Below, piece after piece: positions 1-7,555 of a stretch of DNA of 28,776 nucleotides. Source of the DNA: CAZYTO01 sp964650405. GTDB lineage: Bacteria > Acidobacteriota > Thermoanaerobaculia > Gp7-AA8. Within the stretch, counting starts at the first letter, position 1. Each line of letters begins with the position of its first letter. The notes under the pieces were generated by a model, which saw only the letters and a list, made by a program, of their open reading frames with translations, ran no database searches and had not been told where the DNA came from. The translations under genes and the position numbers were made by a program. The stretch lies in the NCBI GenBank assembly GCA_964650405.1, contig CAZYTO010000027.1:1-28776 (forward strand), read 5' to 3'.

Positions 1-1102
1 CGTCGCCCTTCGCTTCGCTGTTCTTTCCTTCCCCGCTCTTTGCTTCGCCGCTCTTCGTGTCCCCGCTCTTTTCCTCTGTCTGCACGGCTTCGGACTTCTT
101 CTCCTGCGGCGGTGTGGAAGGTTTCTGCCCTTCGCCCTTCGCACCGGCGGCGTCGGGCCCGAGGGGCAGACCGAAGTCCACGGTCTTCGCTTCGCCGTTG
201 GTGACGTCGAGACGCACGAGCTTCGTTACGGGCGCGTCATCGCCCACTTTCGTACGGCCGGGAATCGTCTCGGTGTATCCGCTCTCTGTGACGTAGTCGG
301 GGACGACGGTCCGCTTGGTCTTCGCACCGTCCGTGCGCAGGAAGGCCAGCACACCCTTGCCGTCAGGCGTGAGCTGCAGGTCGGCCACGTTCTGCTTGGC
401 CTCGAGCTTGTACGGCTTGCGCGGGTTCTCTTTCTTCTTCTTGGCCTCGTCCTCTTCGCGCTTCTTGGCGCGGCGGTCGACGGTGTCGATGAGCTTGCGC
501 TCTTCCTTCTCCACCCAGAGCTGGCTGGCGGACTTGTTCTTGTCCTTCTCCTGCCAGAGGTCGACCAGCGGGCCCTTGTCGTCCGCGGCGACCACGTTCG
601 TCACCTGCTCCAGGTCGCCGCCGTCCAGGGCCAGGACGAAGAGGTTGTTGCCGCGGACGAAGGTGACGTGCTTCTCGTCCTGCGTCCAGCGCGGCGACGA
701 CTCGCTGTCCGTCGTCTTGGTCAGGTTGCGGCGCTTGTTCATGGCGCCGTCATAAAGGTAGATGTCGCCGTCCTCGGCATAGACGGCCCGTTTGCGATCG
801 CGCGTCCAGCGCCCGCGCGCGGGAGGGGCGTCCTTCTTCTCCTCCTCGCTCAGCTTGCGGAGGTTCTTCCCGTCGCGGTCGACGGCCCACGTGTCGAAGT
901 CCTTCTCCACCGGATCCGTGTTCTCCTTCCAGGAGAAGAAGACACGCTTGCCGTCCGGCTGCCAGCGCAGCTCGCGCGGCGCGTAGCCGTAGTTTGCTTC
1001 GCCGCGCATGATGTTCTCGACGCCGAGGTCGAACTTCGGTTGCTGCGCGCTCAGCGCCACAGCGAAGGTGAGGACGATGGCCAGGGCCGCTCGAATCCGC
1101 AT
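1..1102 (-). CDS. S9 family (DPP-IV/prolyl oligopeptidase-like) peptidase, N-terminal part, cut by window edge
   Basis: The frame reads from an ATG at 1102 and runs off the left edge without a stop, giving 367 residues. It opens with a signal peptide (MRIRAALAIVLTFAVALSAQQ-like: charged start, hydrophobic core, small residues before the likely cleavage site). A beta-propeller-type region follows, with repeated blade-like phrases such as LRWQPDGKRVFFSW, RWTRDRKRAVYAEDGDIYLYD and PRWTQDEKHVTFVRGNNLFVL, as in the TolB/DPP-IV N-terminal domain of S9 peptidases. A charged coiled stretch rich in K/E lies around residues 195-230, and a low-complexity tract of KSGE-type repeats occupies about the last 30 residues before the edge. 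The catalytic alpha/beta-hydrolase domain would lie outside the window, so peptidase activity is inferred from family resemblance. A GGAGAGAG sequence (1106-1113) is a plausible ribosome binding site. Probably periplasmic or secreted. It is the last gene of a minus-strand run that includes hpt and ftcD. Confidence 0.75.
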   Translation of the reverse strand, partial: MRIRAALAIVLTFAVALSAQQPKFDLGVENIMRGEANYGYAPRELRWQPDGKRVFFSWKENTDPVEKDFDTWAVDRDGKNLRKLSEEEKKDAPPARGRWTRDRKRAVYAEDGDIYLYDGAMNKRRNLTKTTDSESSPRWTQDEKHVTFVRGNNLFVLALDGGDLEQVTNVVAADDKGPLVDLWQEKDKNKSASQLWVEKEERKLIDTVDRRAKKREEDEAKKKKENPRKPYKLEAKQNVADLQLTPDGKGVLAFLRTDGAKTKRTVVPDYVTESGYTETIPGRTKVGDDAPVTKLVRLDVTNGEAKTVDFGLPLGPDAAGAKGEGQKPSTPPQEKKSEAVQTEEKSGDTKSGEAKSGEGKNSEAKGD

Positions 1103-1140
1103 TCACTCTCTCCAAGGTTGCTGCGTTGTGGGGATTGCCG

Positions 1141-1202
1141 GGGGTGTCGGGATGATCGGGTTGCGGGGTTGCGAGGTTACGGGGTACTTGGGAGTTACGA
1201 GA
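1141..1202. repeat. 8-bp imperfect tandem array
   Basis: Words of the type GGTTGCGG, GGTTGCGA, GGTTACGG, GGTACTTG follow each other at 8-bp spacing between the S9 peptidase and the dehydratase gene. It is one of a series of short-period arrays in the spacers of this window. Confidence 0.5.
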
Positions 1203-1234
1203 TCCTGAGTCTGGTGTTGAACGGGAGCGACTGC

Positions 1235-2212
1235 CTATGCCGCTCCGATCAACTCCGCAAACTTCTTCAGATCGATGTTGCCGCCGCTGATAACGGCCAC
1301 GATGGGGCCTTCGCCGGCCTTCCCGCTCAGGGCCGCGGCGACGGCCAGGCCGCCCGCCCCTTCGGCGATGACCCGGGTCTTCTCGGCGACGGTGCGCATG
1401 GCGGCCTTGACTTCGTCGAGCGTGACGACGACGGAGCCGTCGACGACGTCCTTCAGCCGTTCCCACATCCGCGGGAAGATCGACTTCCCGCCGGCTCCGT
1501 CGACGAACGACGCCTGCCACCCGTCGAAGACGCGCGGCCCGCCGGCGGCGAAGGACACGGCCCCGGGCGCGGCCGTCTCCGGCTCGGCGCCGAGGATGCG
1601 CACGGCGGGTGCAAGCTGGCGGATGGCGCTGCCGATGCCGGCGATCAGCCCGCCGCCGCCGATCGCGGCGATGACCGTCTTCACCTGCGGCAGGTCTTCC
1701 AGGATCTCCAGACCGAGGGAGGCGTTGCCGGCGATGAAGTTGTGATCGTCGAACGGATGGACGAAGGTGCCCTCCACGCCGGGGAAACTGCGGGACTCCA
1801 TGGCCGCCCAGCAGGCATCGAAAGGCGCCTTGACGATGCGCGCCCCGAGGCGCTCCATCCGCTCCACTTTCGTGGCCGGCGCCGTTTCGATGGCCACCAC
1901 CGTGCACGGGATGCCGAATTCGCGCGCGGCGAAGGCCACTCCCTGTCCCGCGTTGCCGGCGCTGATGGTCCAGACGCCGCGGCTCCGCTCCTCAGGACTG
2001 AGCAGTCCCACCGCATTCGCAGCGCCGCGGATCTTGAAGGCATTGATGGGCTGGAGGCTCTCGAGCTTCAGCCAGATCTCCGGAGCGCCGGGCACGTCGT
2101 GCCGCAGCCGGACCAGCGGCGTACGGGTGATGACGGAACGGATCCGCTCACGGGCGGCGCGGATCTCATCGAGCGTAACAGGTCGCACGGGAGGGGGAGC
2201 GAGCGATGACAT
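1235..2212 (-). CDS. PLP-dependent threonine/serine dehydratase-like enzyme (fold type II)
   Basis: A 325-residue protein of the tryptophan-synthase-beta fold (threonine ammonia-lyase/serine racemase group). The PLP-binding lysine is K60 in the block NAFKIRGA, the phosphate loop is GGGGLIAG (185-192), and the C-terminal SGGN motif is present. Length fits a catalytic domain without the ACT regulatory domain of IlvA, so it resembles catabolic or racemase-like members that deaminate L-threonine or L-serine to 2-oxo acids. The usual SAGNHAQG block reads SAGNAGQG, and the usual GSFK is NAFK, so the exact substrate is uncertain. I chose the ATG at 2212 because the homologous part begins shortly after it; an in-frame ATG at 2242 would add ten unlikely residues that run back to the AACCACT repeat. 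There is no Shine-Dalgarno sequence; TAAAAT lies 8 bp before the start. Located downstream of ftcD on the same strand. Confidence 0.85.
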   Translation of the reverse strand: MSSLAPPPVRPVTLDEIRAARERIRSVITRTPLVRLRHDVPGAPEIWLKLESLQPINAFKIRGAANAVGLLSPEERSRGVWTISAGNAGQGVAFAAREFGIPCTVVAIETAPATKVERMERLGARIVKAPFDACWAAMESRSFPGVEGTFVHPFDDHNFIAGNASLGLEILEDLPQVKTVIAAIGGGGLIAGIGSAIRQLAPAVRILGAEPETAAPGAVSFAAGGPRVFDGWQASFVDGAGGKSIFPRMWERLKDVVDGSVVVTLDEVKAAMRTVAEKTRVIAEGAGGLAVAAALSGKAGEGPIVAVISGGNIDLKKFAELIGAA

Positions 2213-2220
2213 GGGCGGGC

Positions 2221-2226
2221 ATTTTA
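2221..2226 (-). promoter_or_regulatory. possible -10 element of a leaderless transcript
   Basis: TAAAAT on the minus strand ends 8 bp before the ATG at 2212, and there is no ribosome binding site. This placement would start the transcript at or close to the start codon. No convincing -35 is visible. Confidence 0.35.
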
Positions 2227-2236
2227 GTCGTGTTCT

Positions 2237-2257
2237 AACCACTAACCACTAACCACT
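2237..2257. repeat. three exact tandem copies of AACCACT
   Basis: Three perfect 7-bp copies lie at 2237, 2244 and 2251 in the short spacer between the dehydratase and ftcD. Confidence 0.8.
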
Positions 2258-2267
2258 TGCCCTTAAC

Positions 2268-3173
2268 TCAACCCTGCCCTGTAACGATCCGGATCCTCTC
2301 TTCGAGCACAACGTCCGTGCGGAAGCCGCTCAGGCGGAGGTGCCACTCGGCGGTCTGGTACATGGCCTCGGCGGGGATGAGGCCGACGATCTCGCTCGAC
2401 ACGACGGCCACGCCGTGGCGCTCGGCCTCCTCGCGCACGACGGTGAAGGCGCGGTGCACGGGCGTGCGCCGGAAGTCGAGCAGGTTCATGGAGACCTGCA
2501 CCAGGCCGCGGCTGGCCAGCTCGATGGGCAGCGCGCGGACGAACCGCAGGCCGCCGCTGATGCCGCGCACGGCGCGGGCGCAGGCCCGGGCCACGTCGAC
2601 GCGCGTCGTGCCGAGCTGCATGTTGAAGGCGATCAGCGGCACCCGCGCGCCGACGACGGTCACCCCGGCGGATTCGTGAATCGTCCCCGGACCGAAGTCC
2701 GGGTGCCAGCGCGCGTCGAGCATCTTCTGCGGGAACTGCTCGAACTCGCCGGAGCGGATGACCGGGAGCTCCCGGCGGTAGTCGTGCGTGGCCGCATGCT
2801 CATAGAGGTAGATGGGGACCTGGAAGCGCTCGGCGATGGCCCGGCCGGTATTCGTGGCCAGGGCCACGCACTGGTCCATCGTGGCGCCTTCCAGCGGGAC
2901 GAACGGCACGACGTCGATGGCACCGACGCGCGGGTGCGCGCCGCGGTGGTGGCGCAGGTCGATCCGTGCCACGGCGATCTCGAACATCCGCAACACCGCG
3001 TCCCGCAGCGGCGCCGCTTCCTCCGACGCGAAGGTGTAGACGGAGCGGTTGTGGTCCGGGTCGGAGTGGACGTTGAGCAGATGCACGCCCGCCGTGCCGC
3101 GAATCGCCTCCGCAATCGCGCCGATCAGGGTCGCGTCACGACCTTCGCTGACGTTCGGAACGCATTCGATCAT
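2268..3173 (-). CDS. ftcD: glutamate formimidoyltransferase
   Basis: A 301-residue protein that aligns with the formiminotransferase domain along its whole length. Visible signatures are VPNVSEGR (5-12), SDPDHNRSVYTF (about 37-48), the HHRGAHPRVGAIDVVPFVP block containing the family's catalytic histidine region, and GLIPAEA near the C-terminus. The enzyme moves the formimino group of N-formimino-L-glutamate to tetrahydrofolate in cytosolic histidine breakdown. The C-terminal cyclodeaminase domain of the animal bifunctional enzyme is absent, as in most bacterial monofunctional forms. No hut genes are adjacent. The start at 3173 places the conserved MIECVPNVSEG at the N-terminus. The heptanucleotide array begins only about 10 bp upstream, so any promoter must lie in or before it, or the gene is read through from hpt. 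Confidence 0.93.
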   Translation of the reverse strand: MIECVPNVSEGRDATLIGAIAEAIRGTAGVHLLNVHSDPDHNRSVYTFASEEAAPLRDAVLRMFEIAVARIDLRHHRGAHPRVGAIDVVPFVPLEGATMDQCVALATNTGRAIAERFQVPIYLYEHAATHDYRRELPVIRSGEFEQFPQKMLDARWHPDFGPGTIHESAGVTVVGARVPLIAFNMQLGTTRVDVARACARAVRGISGGLRFVRALPIELASRGLVQVSMNLLDFRRTPVHRAFTVVREEAERHGVAVVSSEIVGLIPAEAMYQTAEWHLRLSGFRTDVVLEERIRIVTGQG

Positions 3174-3182
3174 CGCTGGAAG

Positions 3183-3329
3183 AGTGCTGAGTGCTGAGTG
3201 CCGAGTGTCGAGTACTGAGTGCTAATGCCGAGTGCTGAGTGCTGCTGAACCCCAAGTGCTTGCACTCAGCACTCGGCACTCAGCACTCAGCACTCAGCAC
3301 TCGGCACTCAGCACTCAGCACTCGGCACT
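3183..3329. repeat. GAGTGCT/GCACTCA heptanucleotide array with inverted halves
   Basis: The left half (3183-3244) is a 7-bp-period array of GAGTGCT, GAGTGCC, GAGTGTC and similar words. The right half (3261-3329) is the reverse complement type, GCACTCA/GCACTCG. Together they can form a long hairpin between hpt and ftcD. The same word family recurs at 17563-17608, so this is an interspersed family rather than a local accident. Confidence 0.85.
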
Positions 3330-3335
3330 TGTTTC

Positions 3336-3854
3336 CTATTCGGACAGAACCTGGATTTCCGGGATATTGCGGTACCGCTCCGCGTAGTCGAGGCCGTAGC
3401 CGATGACGAACTTGGGATCGATGGCGAAGCCGACGTAGTCGGCGCGGAACTCGACCTTGCGCGCAGCCGGCTTGTCGAGGAAGGTGGCGGTTCGGACGTC
3501 TTTCGCGCCGCGGTCGAGCTTCACGTAGCGGTGGACTTCCCGCATGGAGAGGCCGCTGTCGATGATGTCTTCGATGATCAGCACCGGCTTGTCGCGCATG
3601 TCGAGCTGCGGCTCCTTGAGAATCGTCACCACTCCCGACGACGTCTTCTGGTCGCCGTAGGACGAGATCTGGATGAAGTCCAGCTTCACGTCGAAACCGA
3701 TGTGACGCATCAGGTCGCTGCAGAAGAACATTGCCCCCTTGAGGACGCAAAGGGCGATGAGATCCGTCCCGGCGAAGTCGCGGGTGATCTCCGCCCCCAT
3801 CTCCGCAACCCGCTGATCGATCTGAGATTTACTGATTAACGTCGTCTGTGCCAT
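3336..3854 (-). CDS. hpt: hypoxanthine phosphoribosyltransferase
   Basis: A 172-residue purine salvage enzyme that joins hypoxanthine (and usually guanine) to PRPP. The PRPP-binding loop is VLIIEDIIDSGLS at residues 91-103, with the acidic ED pair and the DSG turn. The flexible-loop SSYGD lies at 64-68. Purine-contact segments are LDKPAARKV (126-134) and DYVGFAIDPKFVIGYGLDY (139-157). Length matches bacterial Hpt (about 170-185 residues). The frame extends upstream to 3983, but that part is antisense to the inverted heptamer array and has no family similarity; the MAQTTLISKSQID start at 3854 is typical. No Shine-Dalgarno is visible, but TAGAAT lies 10 bp upstream. Divergent from the 522-aa gene at 3997. 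The canonical DTG of the PRPP loop is DSG here, a common conservative change. Confidence 0.94.
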   Translation of the reverse strand: MAQTTLISKSQIDQRVAEMGAEITRDFAGTDLIALCVLKGAMFFCSDLMRHIGFDVKLDFIQISSYGDQKTSSGVVTILKEPQLDMRDKPVLIIEDIIDSGLSMREVHRYVKLDRGAKDVRTATFLDKPAARKVEFRADYVGFAIDPKFVIGYGLDYAERYRNIPEIQVLSE

Positions 3855-3864
3855 TTGTGGGAGA

Positions 3865-3870
3865 ATTCTA
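3865..3870 (-). promoter_or_regulatory. possible -10 element upstream of hpt
   Basis: TAGAAT on the minus strand ends 10 bp before the hpt start codon, which lacks a ribosome binding site. No good -35 is seen. Confidence 0.35.
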
Positions 3871-3993
3871 GTCGTTCTCCGTTGTCCGTTGATCGTTGTT
3901 CGTGAATCGGCTGCGCGCCCATCGCCAACCGGCGCTGAAGCCGGCCGATGCGCCACGAACATCGACCAACGAACAACGGACAACGATCAAACG
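3869..3993. repeat. CCGTTGT/ACGAACA heptanucleotide array with inverted halves
   Basis: The left part has TCGTTCT, CCGTTGT, CCGTTGA, TCGTTGT, TCGTGAA at a 7-bp period. The right part (about 3956-3993) has ACGAACA, TCGACCA, ACGAACA, ACGGACA, ACGATCA. The two halves are reverse complements in type and flank a GC-rich core of about 50 bp. It fills the divergent spacer between hpt and the next gene, and so overlaps the only place for their promoters. Confidence 0.8.
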
Positions 3994-3996
3994 CCC

Positions 3997-5565
3997 ATGT
4001 CCGTCACAGAGATCGGGTTGCTGCATGCGCGCTATGTGCGTTTGTCGGACCGATTCAAATCGATCTGGACCTACCACCAGTTTGCGTCCGGACTGTTCAA
4101 GAACCTCCTCCACGCGCCGCTGCCGTATTCGGTCGACTTCCAGAAGGTCTACGACCGGATCAAGTCGGTCAGCACCATGCTCAACGGCGCGCAGCTCCAG
4201 GAGGCCCTCACCGCCATCCAGCTCAGTGAGGTCACCCTCGATCGCACCACCACCCAGCTCCTGAAGGCCGACGACGAGATCACTCCGTCCATGGTCCGGC
4301 GCTTCTTCGAGAAGCTGAAGCGGCAGGACGAGACCATCATCCAGTTCCTCATCAAGTTCTACCTCTTCGGGGAGGCCACCGACGGCGACCGCCGCGACAA
4401 GATCGACTTCCTCTTCACCCGCATCGGCGAGGACTTCATCGCCCAGCGCGGCGAATACTGGTCGCGGGACTCGCTGGAGTTCCGGGAGCGGGTCATCGCC
4501 CTCGTGTCGGTCAAGAAGACCGCGCCGGAGACGGCCCAGGACGAGGTGGTGCGCCTCATCCGCGTCCTGCGCGAAATGCGCGACGAGATCAGCCAGGCCC
4601 GCCAGTTCGAGGAGCTGACCGAGCCCAACCTCCTCACACACGCCCGCCAGTTCAAGCACGGCCTGGGCGACGTCTACTTCCACCCCGACGTGCTCCCGGC
4701 CATCGTCGAACTGAACGTCACGGCCAAGAACCGCTTCCTCCGCCTCTATCACGAGGAGGAGGAGCGCATCGTCACCGACTCCACCAAGCTGCTCGAGCAC
4801 GGCGACGCCATCGAGCGCAACTTCGGGGAACGCAATCCGGAGCTGCTCGAAGAGATCGCCCGCTTCCGTGAGTTCAAGGAGCGCTTCGACGAACTGCGCC
4901 GGAACTCGAACGTCAAGCACGACGTCATCACCCATCTCAAGCAGAGCATGGCCAACATCCTCACCCAGCTCGACCGGGGCACGGGAGAGGAGCTGTCCGC
5001 GCCGGACCTGCCGCCGGCGTTTTTCACCGAGGCGGAGCAGAAGGAGCGGGTGACCTCGAAGTTCACCGGCGACCGCTCGCTGCACCCAGCCCTGCTGCGC
5101 ATCGCCCAGGCCATCGACGACGCCGACCGCAACCTGCTCTCCGAGGAGATCGCCGAGCTGCCGGGAGTGCGGGAGATGCGCCTCGAATCGTGGGAAGTCG
5201 CCGCGTACGAGAAGCTCTTCGACCGGCGCAACGGCGAGTCGACGGAGGACAACGAAGACCTCTGGGTGCTCTACGTCCGCGCCGCCGCCCTGCGCATCAA
5301 GATCGACGAGGAAGCGACGCTGCTGGCCGCATCGACCGCCGCCGGCGTGCAGGCCGAGGCGGACCTGCTCGCGCACGCCAAGCAGAGCCTCGACACGGCC
5401 AAGGAGCTCGACGAGGAGTTCGGCGAGATCCTCCGCGAGGCCGTCTACTACTCCAACCCGCGCATGCTCCGCCAGCTCTACCGCTCCCGCTTCCGCCTCC
5501 TGCGCGGCTTCAGCGGCCTGTGGCTGATCTACGACCGCGGCCAGACGCCCGCCACGACGGCCTAA
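3997..5565 (+). CDS. 522-residue helical, highly charged protein of unknown function
   Basis: I do not recognise a family. The protein is almost wholly predicted alpha-helical, rich in E, R, K, L and Q, without a signal peptide or membrane segment, so it is likely cytosolic. Long amphipathic stretches such as TAQDEVVRLIRVLREMRDEIS and ELLEEIARFREFKERFDELRRN suggest coiled coils in the middle third. The N-terminal 130 residues (LLHARYVRLSDRFKSIWTYHQF and FFEKLKRQDETIIQFLIKFYLFG) are hydrophobic-aromatic and look like a folded helical domain. Codon use matches the neighbours and the frame is strongly GC-periodic, so it is a real gene. The ATG at 3997 was chosen because the upstream extension to 3889 only translates the repeat array. 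No clear ribosome binding site. It stands alone between divergent hpt and the FAH gene. The 593-codon frame on the opposite strand is a shadow. Confidence 0.85.
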   Translation: MSVTEIGLLHARYVRLSDRFKSIWTYHQFASGLFKNLLHAPLPYSVDFQKVYDRIKSVSTMLNGAQLQEALTAIQLSEVTLDRTTTQLLKADDEITPSMVRRFFEKLKRQDETIIQFLIKFYLFGEATDGDRRDKIDFLFTRIGEDFIAQRGEYWSRDSLEFRERVIALVSVKKTAPETAQDEVVRLIRVLREMRDEISQARQFEELTEPNLLTHARQFKHGLGDVYFHPDVLPAIVELNVTAKNRFLRLYHEEEERIVTDSTKLLEHGDAIERNFGERNPELLEEIARFREFKERFDELRRNSNVKHDVITHLKQSMANILTQLDRGTGEELSAPDLPPAFFTEAEQKERVTSKFTGDRSLHPALLRIAQAIDDADRNLLSEEIAELPGVREMRLESWEVAAYEKLFDRRNGESTEDNEDLWVLYVRAAALRIKIDEEATLLAASTAAGVQAEADLLAHAKQSLDTAKELDEEFGEILREAVYYSNPRMLRQLYRSRFRLLRGFSGLWLIYDRGQTPATTA

Positions 5566-5633
5566 GAAAGGGGTGTCACCCTGAGCCCACACAGCGCAGG
5601 TGCGCCACCGCACGCGCCGGCCGTCGCGGCAGC

Positions 5634-5639
5634 TACAAT
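5634..5639 (+). promoter_or_regulatory. possible -10 element of a leaderless transcript
   Basis: TACAAT lies 8 bp before the ATG at 5648, in a spacer with no ribosome binding site. No -35 consensus is seen 17 bp upstream. Confidence 0.4.
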
Positions 5640-5647
5640 GCCGCGCC

Positions 5648-6397
5648 ATGAAGATCTACCGCTTCACTCACAACGGCCGCCCGTCTGTCGGCGTCGCCGA
5701 AGGCGACAACGTCGCGCTTTACGACGGTACGGACGCCATGCATCTCGGTCAGCGTGTTCAGGTGCTCACCGGCGAGCTTGCTCTCCTCCCGCCCGTCACG
5801 CCGTCAAAGATCGTCGCCGTCGGCCGCAACTACGCCGATCATGCCAGGGAGCTCGGCAATGAAGCGCCGCCGGAGCCGATCATCTTTCTCAAGCCGCCCA
5901 CGGCAGTCCTATCGCCGGACGGCACGATCGTCCGCCCGCCGCAGTCGCAGCGCGTCGATTTCGAAGGCGAGCTGGCCATCGTCATCGGCCGTGAAGCGAA
6001 GAACGTCGCTGCCGCGAACTGGCGCGACTACGTCCTCGGCTTCACCTGCGCCAACGACGTCACCGCCCGCGACCTGCAGAAGAAGGACGTGCAGTTCACC
6101 CGCGGCAAGAGCTTCGATACGTTCCTGCCCCTCGGTCCGTGCATCGAGACGGACCTCGATCCTGCCGCGCTTTCGCTCACGACCCGCGTGAACGGCGACG
6201 TTCGCCAGGACGGCAATACCCGCGACATGGTCTTTTTGTGCGCGGTCATCGTCGAGTTCATTACCTCCGTGATGACCCTGCTGCCGGGTGATGTGATCCT
6301 GACCGGGACGCCGGCCGGCGTCGGTCCGCTGGCGAGCGGCGACCGCGTGGAAGTGACCATCGCCGGCATCGGCACGCTCCGCAATGCCGTTGCTTGA
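5648..6397 (+). CDS. fumarylacetoacetate hydrolase (FAH) family protein
   Basis: A 249-residue enzyme of the FAH superfamily, which cleaves or decarboxylates 2-oxo acids and acylpyruvates using a divalent metal. The metal triad is E106, E108 (VDFEGELA) and D137 (NDVTARD). GRNYADHARELG at 59-70, GKSFDTFLPLGP at 153-164 and GDVILTGTPAGVG near the C-terminus are standard blocks of the HpcE/FAHD1-like group. The short N-terminal domain (1-50) is typical of that group. Substrate cannot be set from sequence; acylpyruvase/oxaloacetate decarboxylase or aromatic degradation roles are all known in the family. It overlaps the next gene by 14 bp, so the two are co-transcribed and probably coupled. Confidence 0.9.
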   Translation: MKIYRFTHNGRPSVGVAEGDNVALYDGTDAMHLGQRVQVLTGELALLPPVTPSKIVAVGRNYADHARELGNEAPPEPIIFLKPPTAVLSPDGTIVRPPQSQRVDFEGELAIVIGREAKNVAAANWRDYVLGFTCANDVTARDLQKKDVQFTRGKSFDTFLPLGPCIETDLDPAALSLTTRVNGDVRQDGNTRDMVFLCAVIVEFITSVMTLLPGDVILTGTPAGVGPLASGDRVEVTIAGIGTLRNAVA

Positions 6398-7448
6398 CGA
6401 GATCCTCCGCCGCTTTCCGCTGCTGGCGAAGCTGCCGCCGCAGGGCGTCTACGCGGTGGGCGGAATCGTGCGCGATCTTCTCGTGGGCATCGACCCGAAC
6501 GACGCCGACCTGGCCAGCGCCGATGCCCTGGCCAGCGCCAACGCCCTGGCCGGCGCCGGCGGCCGGAAGGTCATCACCCTCGGCAGGGACCATCTCAGCG
6601 CCTACCGCATCGTCGACGGGGAGCACATCTACGACTTCGCCCCGCTGCTCGACGGCGGCATCGACCGCGACCTGGCCCGGCGCGACTTCACGGTCAACGC
6701 CATCGCCGTGGCCCTGGCCGGCGGCCAACTGCTCGATCCGTTCGACGGGCGGGGCGACCTGCAGCGCCGGCTCGTGCGCATGGTCCACCCGAAAAACTTC
6801 GACGACGATCCGCTGCGCATGCTGAAGGGCGTGCGCATGGCCGTGAAGTACCGCTACGAGATCGAGACCGCCACCCTCGATGCCATCCGGGTCCGGGCCG
6901 CGTCGATCACCAGCGTGGCCGCCGAGCGGATCGGCGTGGAGCTGGAGATGATCTTCGACGCCGGCTGCTTCCGCCGCGCCCTGACGCTGCTCCGCGACAC
7001 ACGCCTCGACGTCCCGCTCTTCGGCGAGGAACTGGCACCCTCGCGCTATCACGCCGACGATGTCTCCGTGGCTGCGGCCTGCGTGCTGCTGTGCCGCGAC
7101 CTGCACGCCGCCGCCGAGCGCTTCCGCTGGAGCGACACGCTGCTGCGCGACGCCGCCACGCTCCGGAGCCTGCGCGATGATCACTCGCTCTTCGCGCTCT
7201 ATGACGCCGGCCCGTCCGTCGCCGCCCAGCTCCTCCCGCTCCTCCGCGCCCTCGGACGCGATGATGCCGTGGCCATGCCCGACTTCGGCACGAAGGCCCT
7301 CCTCACCGGCACGGAGATCGCGGAGATCCTCGGCCAGGCTCCCGGCCCACGCATCGGCGAGCTGAAACGCGCCCTGCTCGAAGCGCAGTTGCGCGGCGAA
7401 GTCACGACCCGCGAAGCCGCCCAGCACTTCATCGCCGCCAGAATGTAG
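6384..7448 (+). CDS. CCA tRNA nucleotidyltransferase / poly(A) polymerase-type enzyme
   Basis: A 354-residue class II nucleotidyltransferase. The signature VGGIVRDLLVG at 25-35 is followed by the DxD metal pair D40/D42 in NDADLA. RRDFTVNAIA (99-108) and DPLRMLKGVRMAVKYRYEIE (142-161) match the motifs of bacterial CCA-adding enzymes and poly(A) polymerases. The likely role is 3'-CCA addition or repair of tRNA; whether it adds A only, or CCA, cannot be told by eye. The segment after the DxD pair is short and partly made of an 18-bp tandem repeat (residues 43-60, ALASADALASANALAG-like). The start ATG lies 14 bp inside the upstream FAH gene. The gene ends with Arg-Met-stop where a REP-like element begins; the stop codon is part of the repeat sequence. 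Confidence 0.88.
   Translation: MPLLDEILRRFPLLAKLPPQGVYAVGGIVRDLLVGIDPNDADLASADALASANALAGAGGRKVITLGRDHLSAYRIVDGEHIYDFAPLLDGGIDRDLARRDFTVNAIAVALAGGQLLDPFDGRGDLQRRLVRMVHPKNFDDDPLRMLKGVRMAVKYRYEIETATLDAIRVRAASITSVAAERIGVELEMIFDAGCFRRALTLLRDTRLDVPLFGEELAPSRYHADDVSVAAACVLLCRDLHAAAERFRWSDTLLRDAATLRSLRDDHSLFALYDAGPSVAAQLLPLLRALGRDDAVAMPDFGTKALLTGTEIAEILGQAPGPRIGELKRALLEAQLRGEVTTREAAQHFIAARM
6510..6563 (+). repeat. 18-bp in-frame tandem repeat, three units, inside the nucleotidyltransferase gene
   Basis: Units begin at 6510, 6528 and 6546. The first two differ at only two positions (CTGGCCAGCGCCGATGCC against CTGGCCAGCGCCAACGCC) and the third is more diverged. They encode LASADA, LASANA and LAGAGG directly after the catalytic DxD. 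Confidence 0.8.
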
Positions 7449-7550
7449 GGCACGACCGCGTCGTGCCGCCCCCCCGTGGGTGGGCAGCAAACAGAACTCC
7501 CACCGCCACCACCCCACCGGGGATTCGGCACGACGCGGTGGTGCCCCACA
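7446..7550. repeat. REP-like palindromic element, inverted pair
   Basis: A left palindrome GGCACGAC-CGC-GTCGTGCC at 7449-7467 and a right, slightly decayed copy GGCACGAC-GCG-GTGGTGCC at 7527-7545 flank a C/G-rich core. The sequence outside each palindrome (GCC-CCCCC-GTGGGTGG on the left, and CCACC-CCACC-GGGG on the right) is also inverted. The same family occurs at 19590-19619 and 28681-28746. It separates convergent genes and may help end transcription, but has no T-run. Confidence 0.75.
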
Positions 7551-7555
7551 CGGCG

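Noticed and set aside
668..2209. 513-codon plus-strand frame
   Set aside because: It is antisense to the S9 peptidase and the dehydratase, both of which have clear family motifs.
3868..5649. 593-codon minus-strand frame opposite the 522-aa gene
   Set aside because: It is the antisense shadow of a GC-rich gene; the composition (V, L, E, G, R) is of the shadow type and the plus frame has coherent helices.
7449..7467. Palindrome after the nucleotidyltransferase gene as an intrinsic terminator
   Set aside because: The stem is good, but no T-run follows on either strand and the sequence recurs as an interspersed element.
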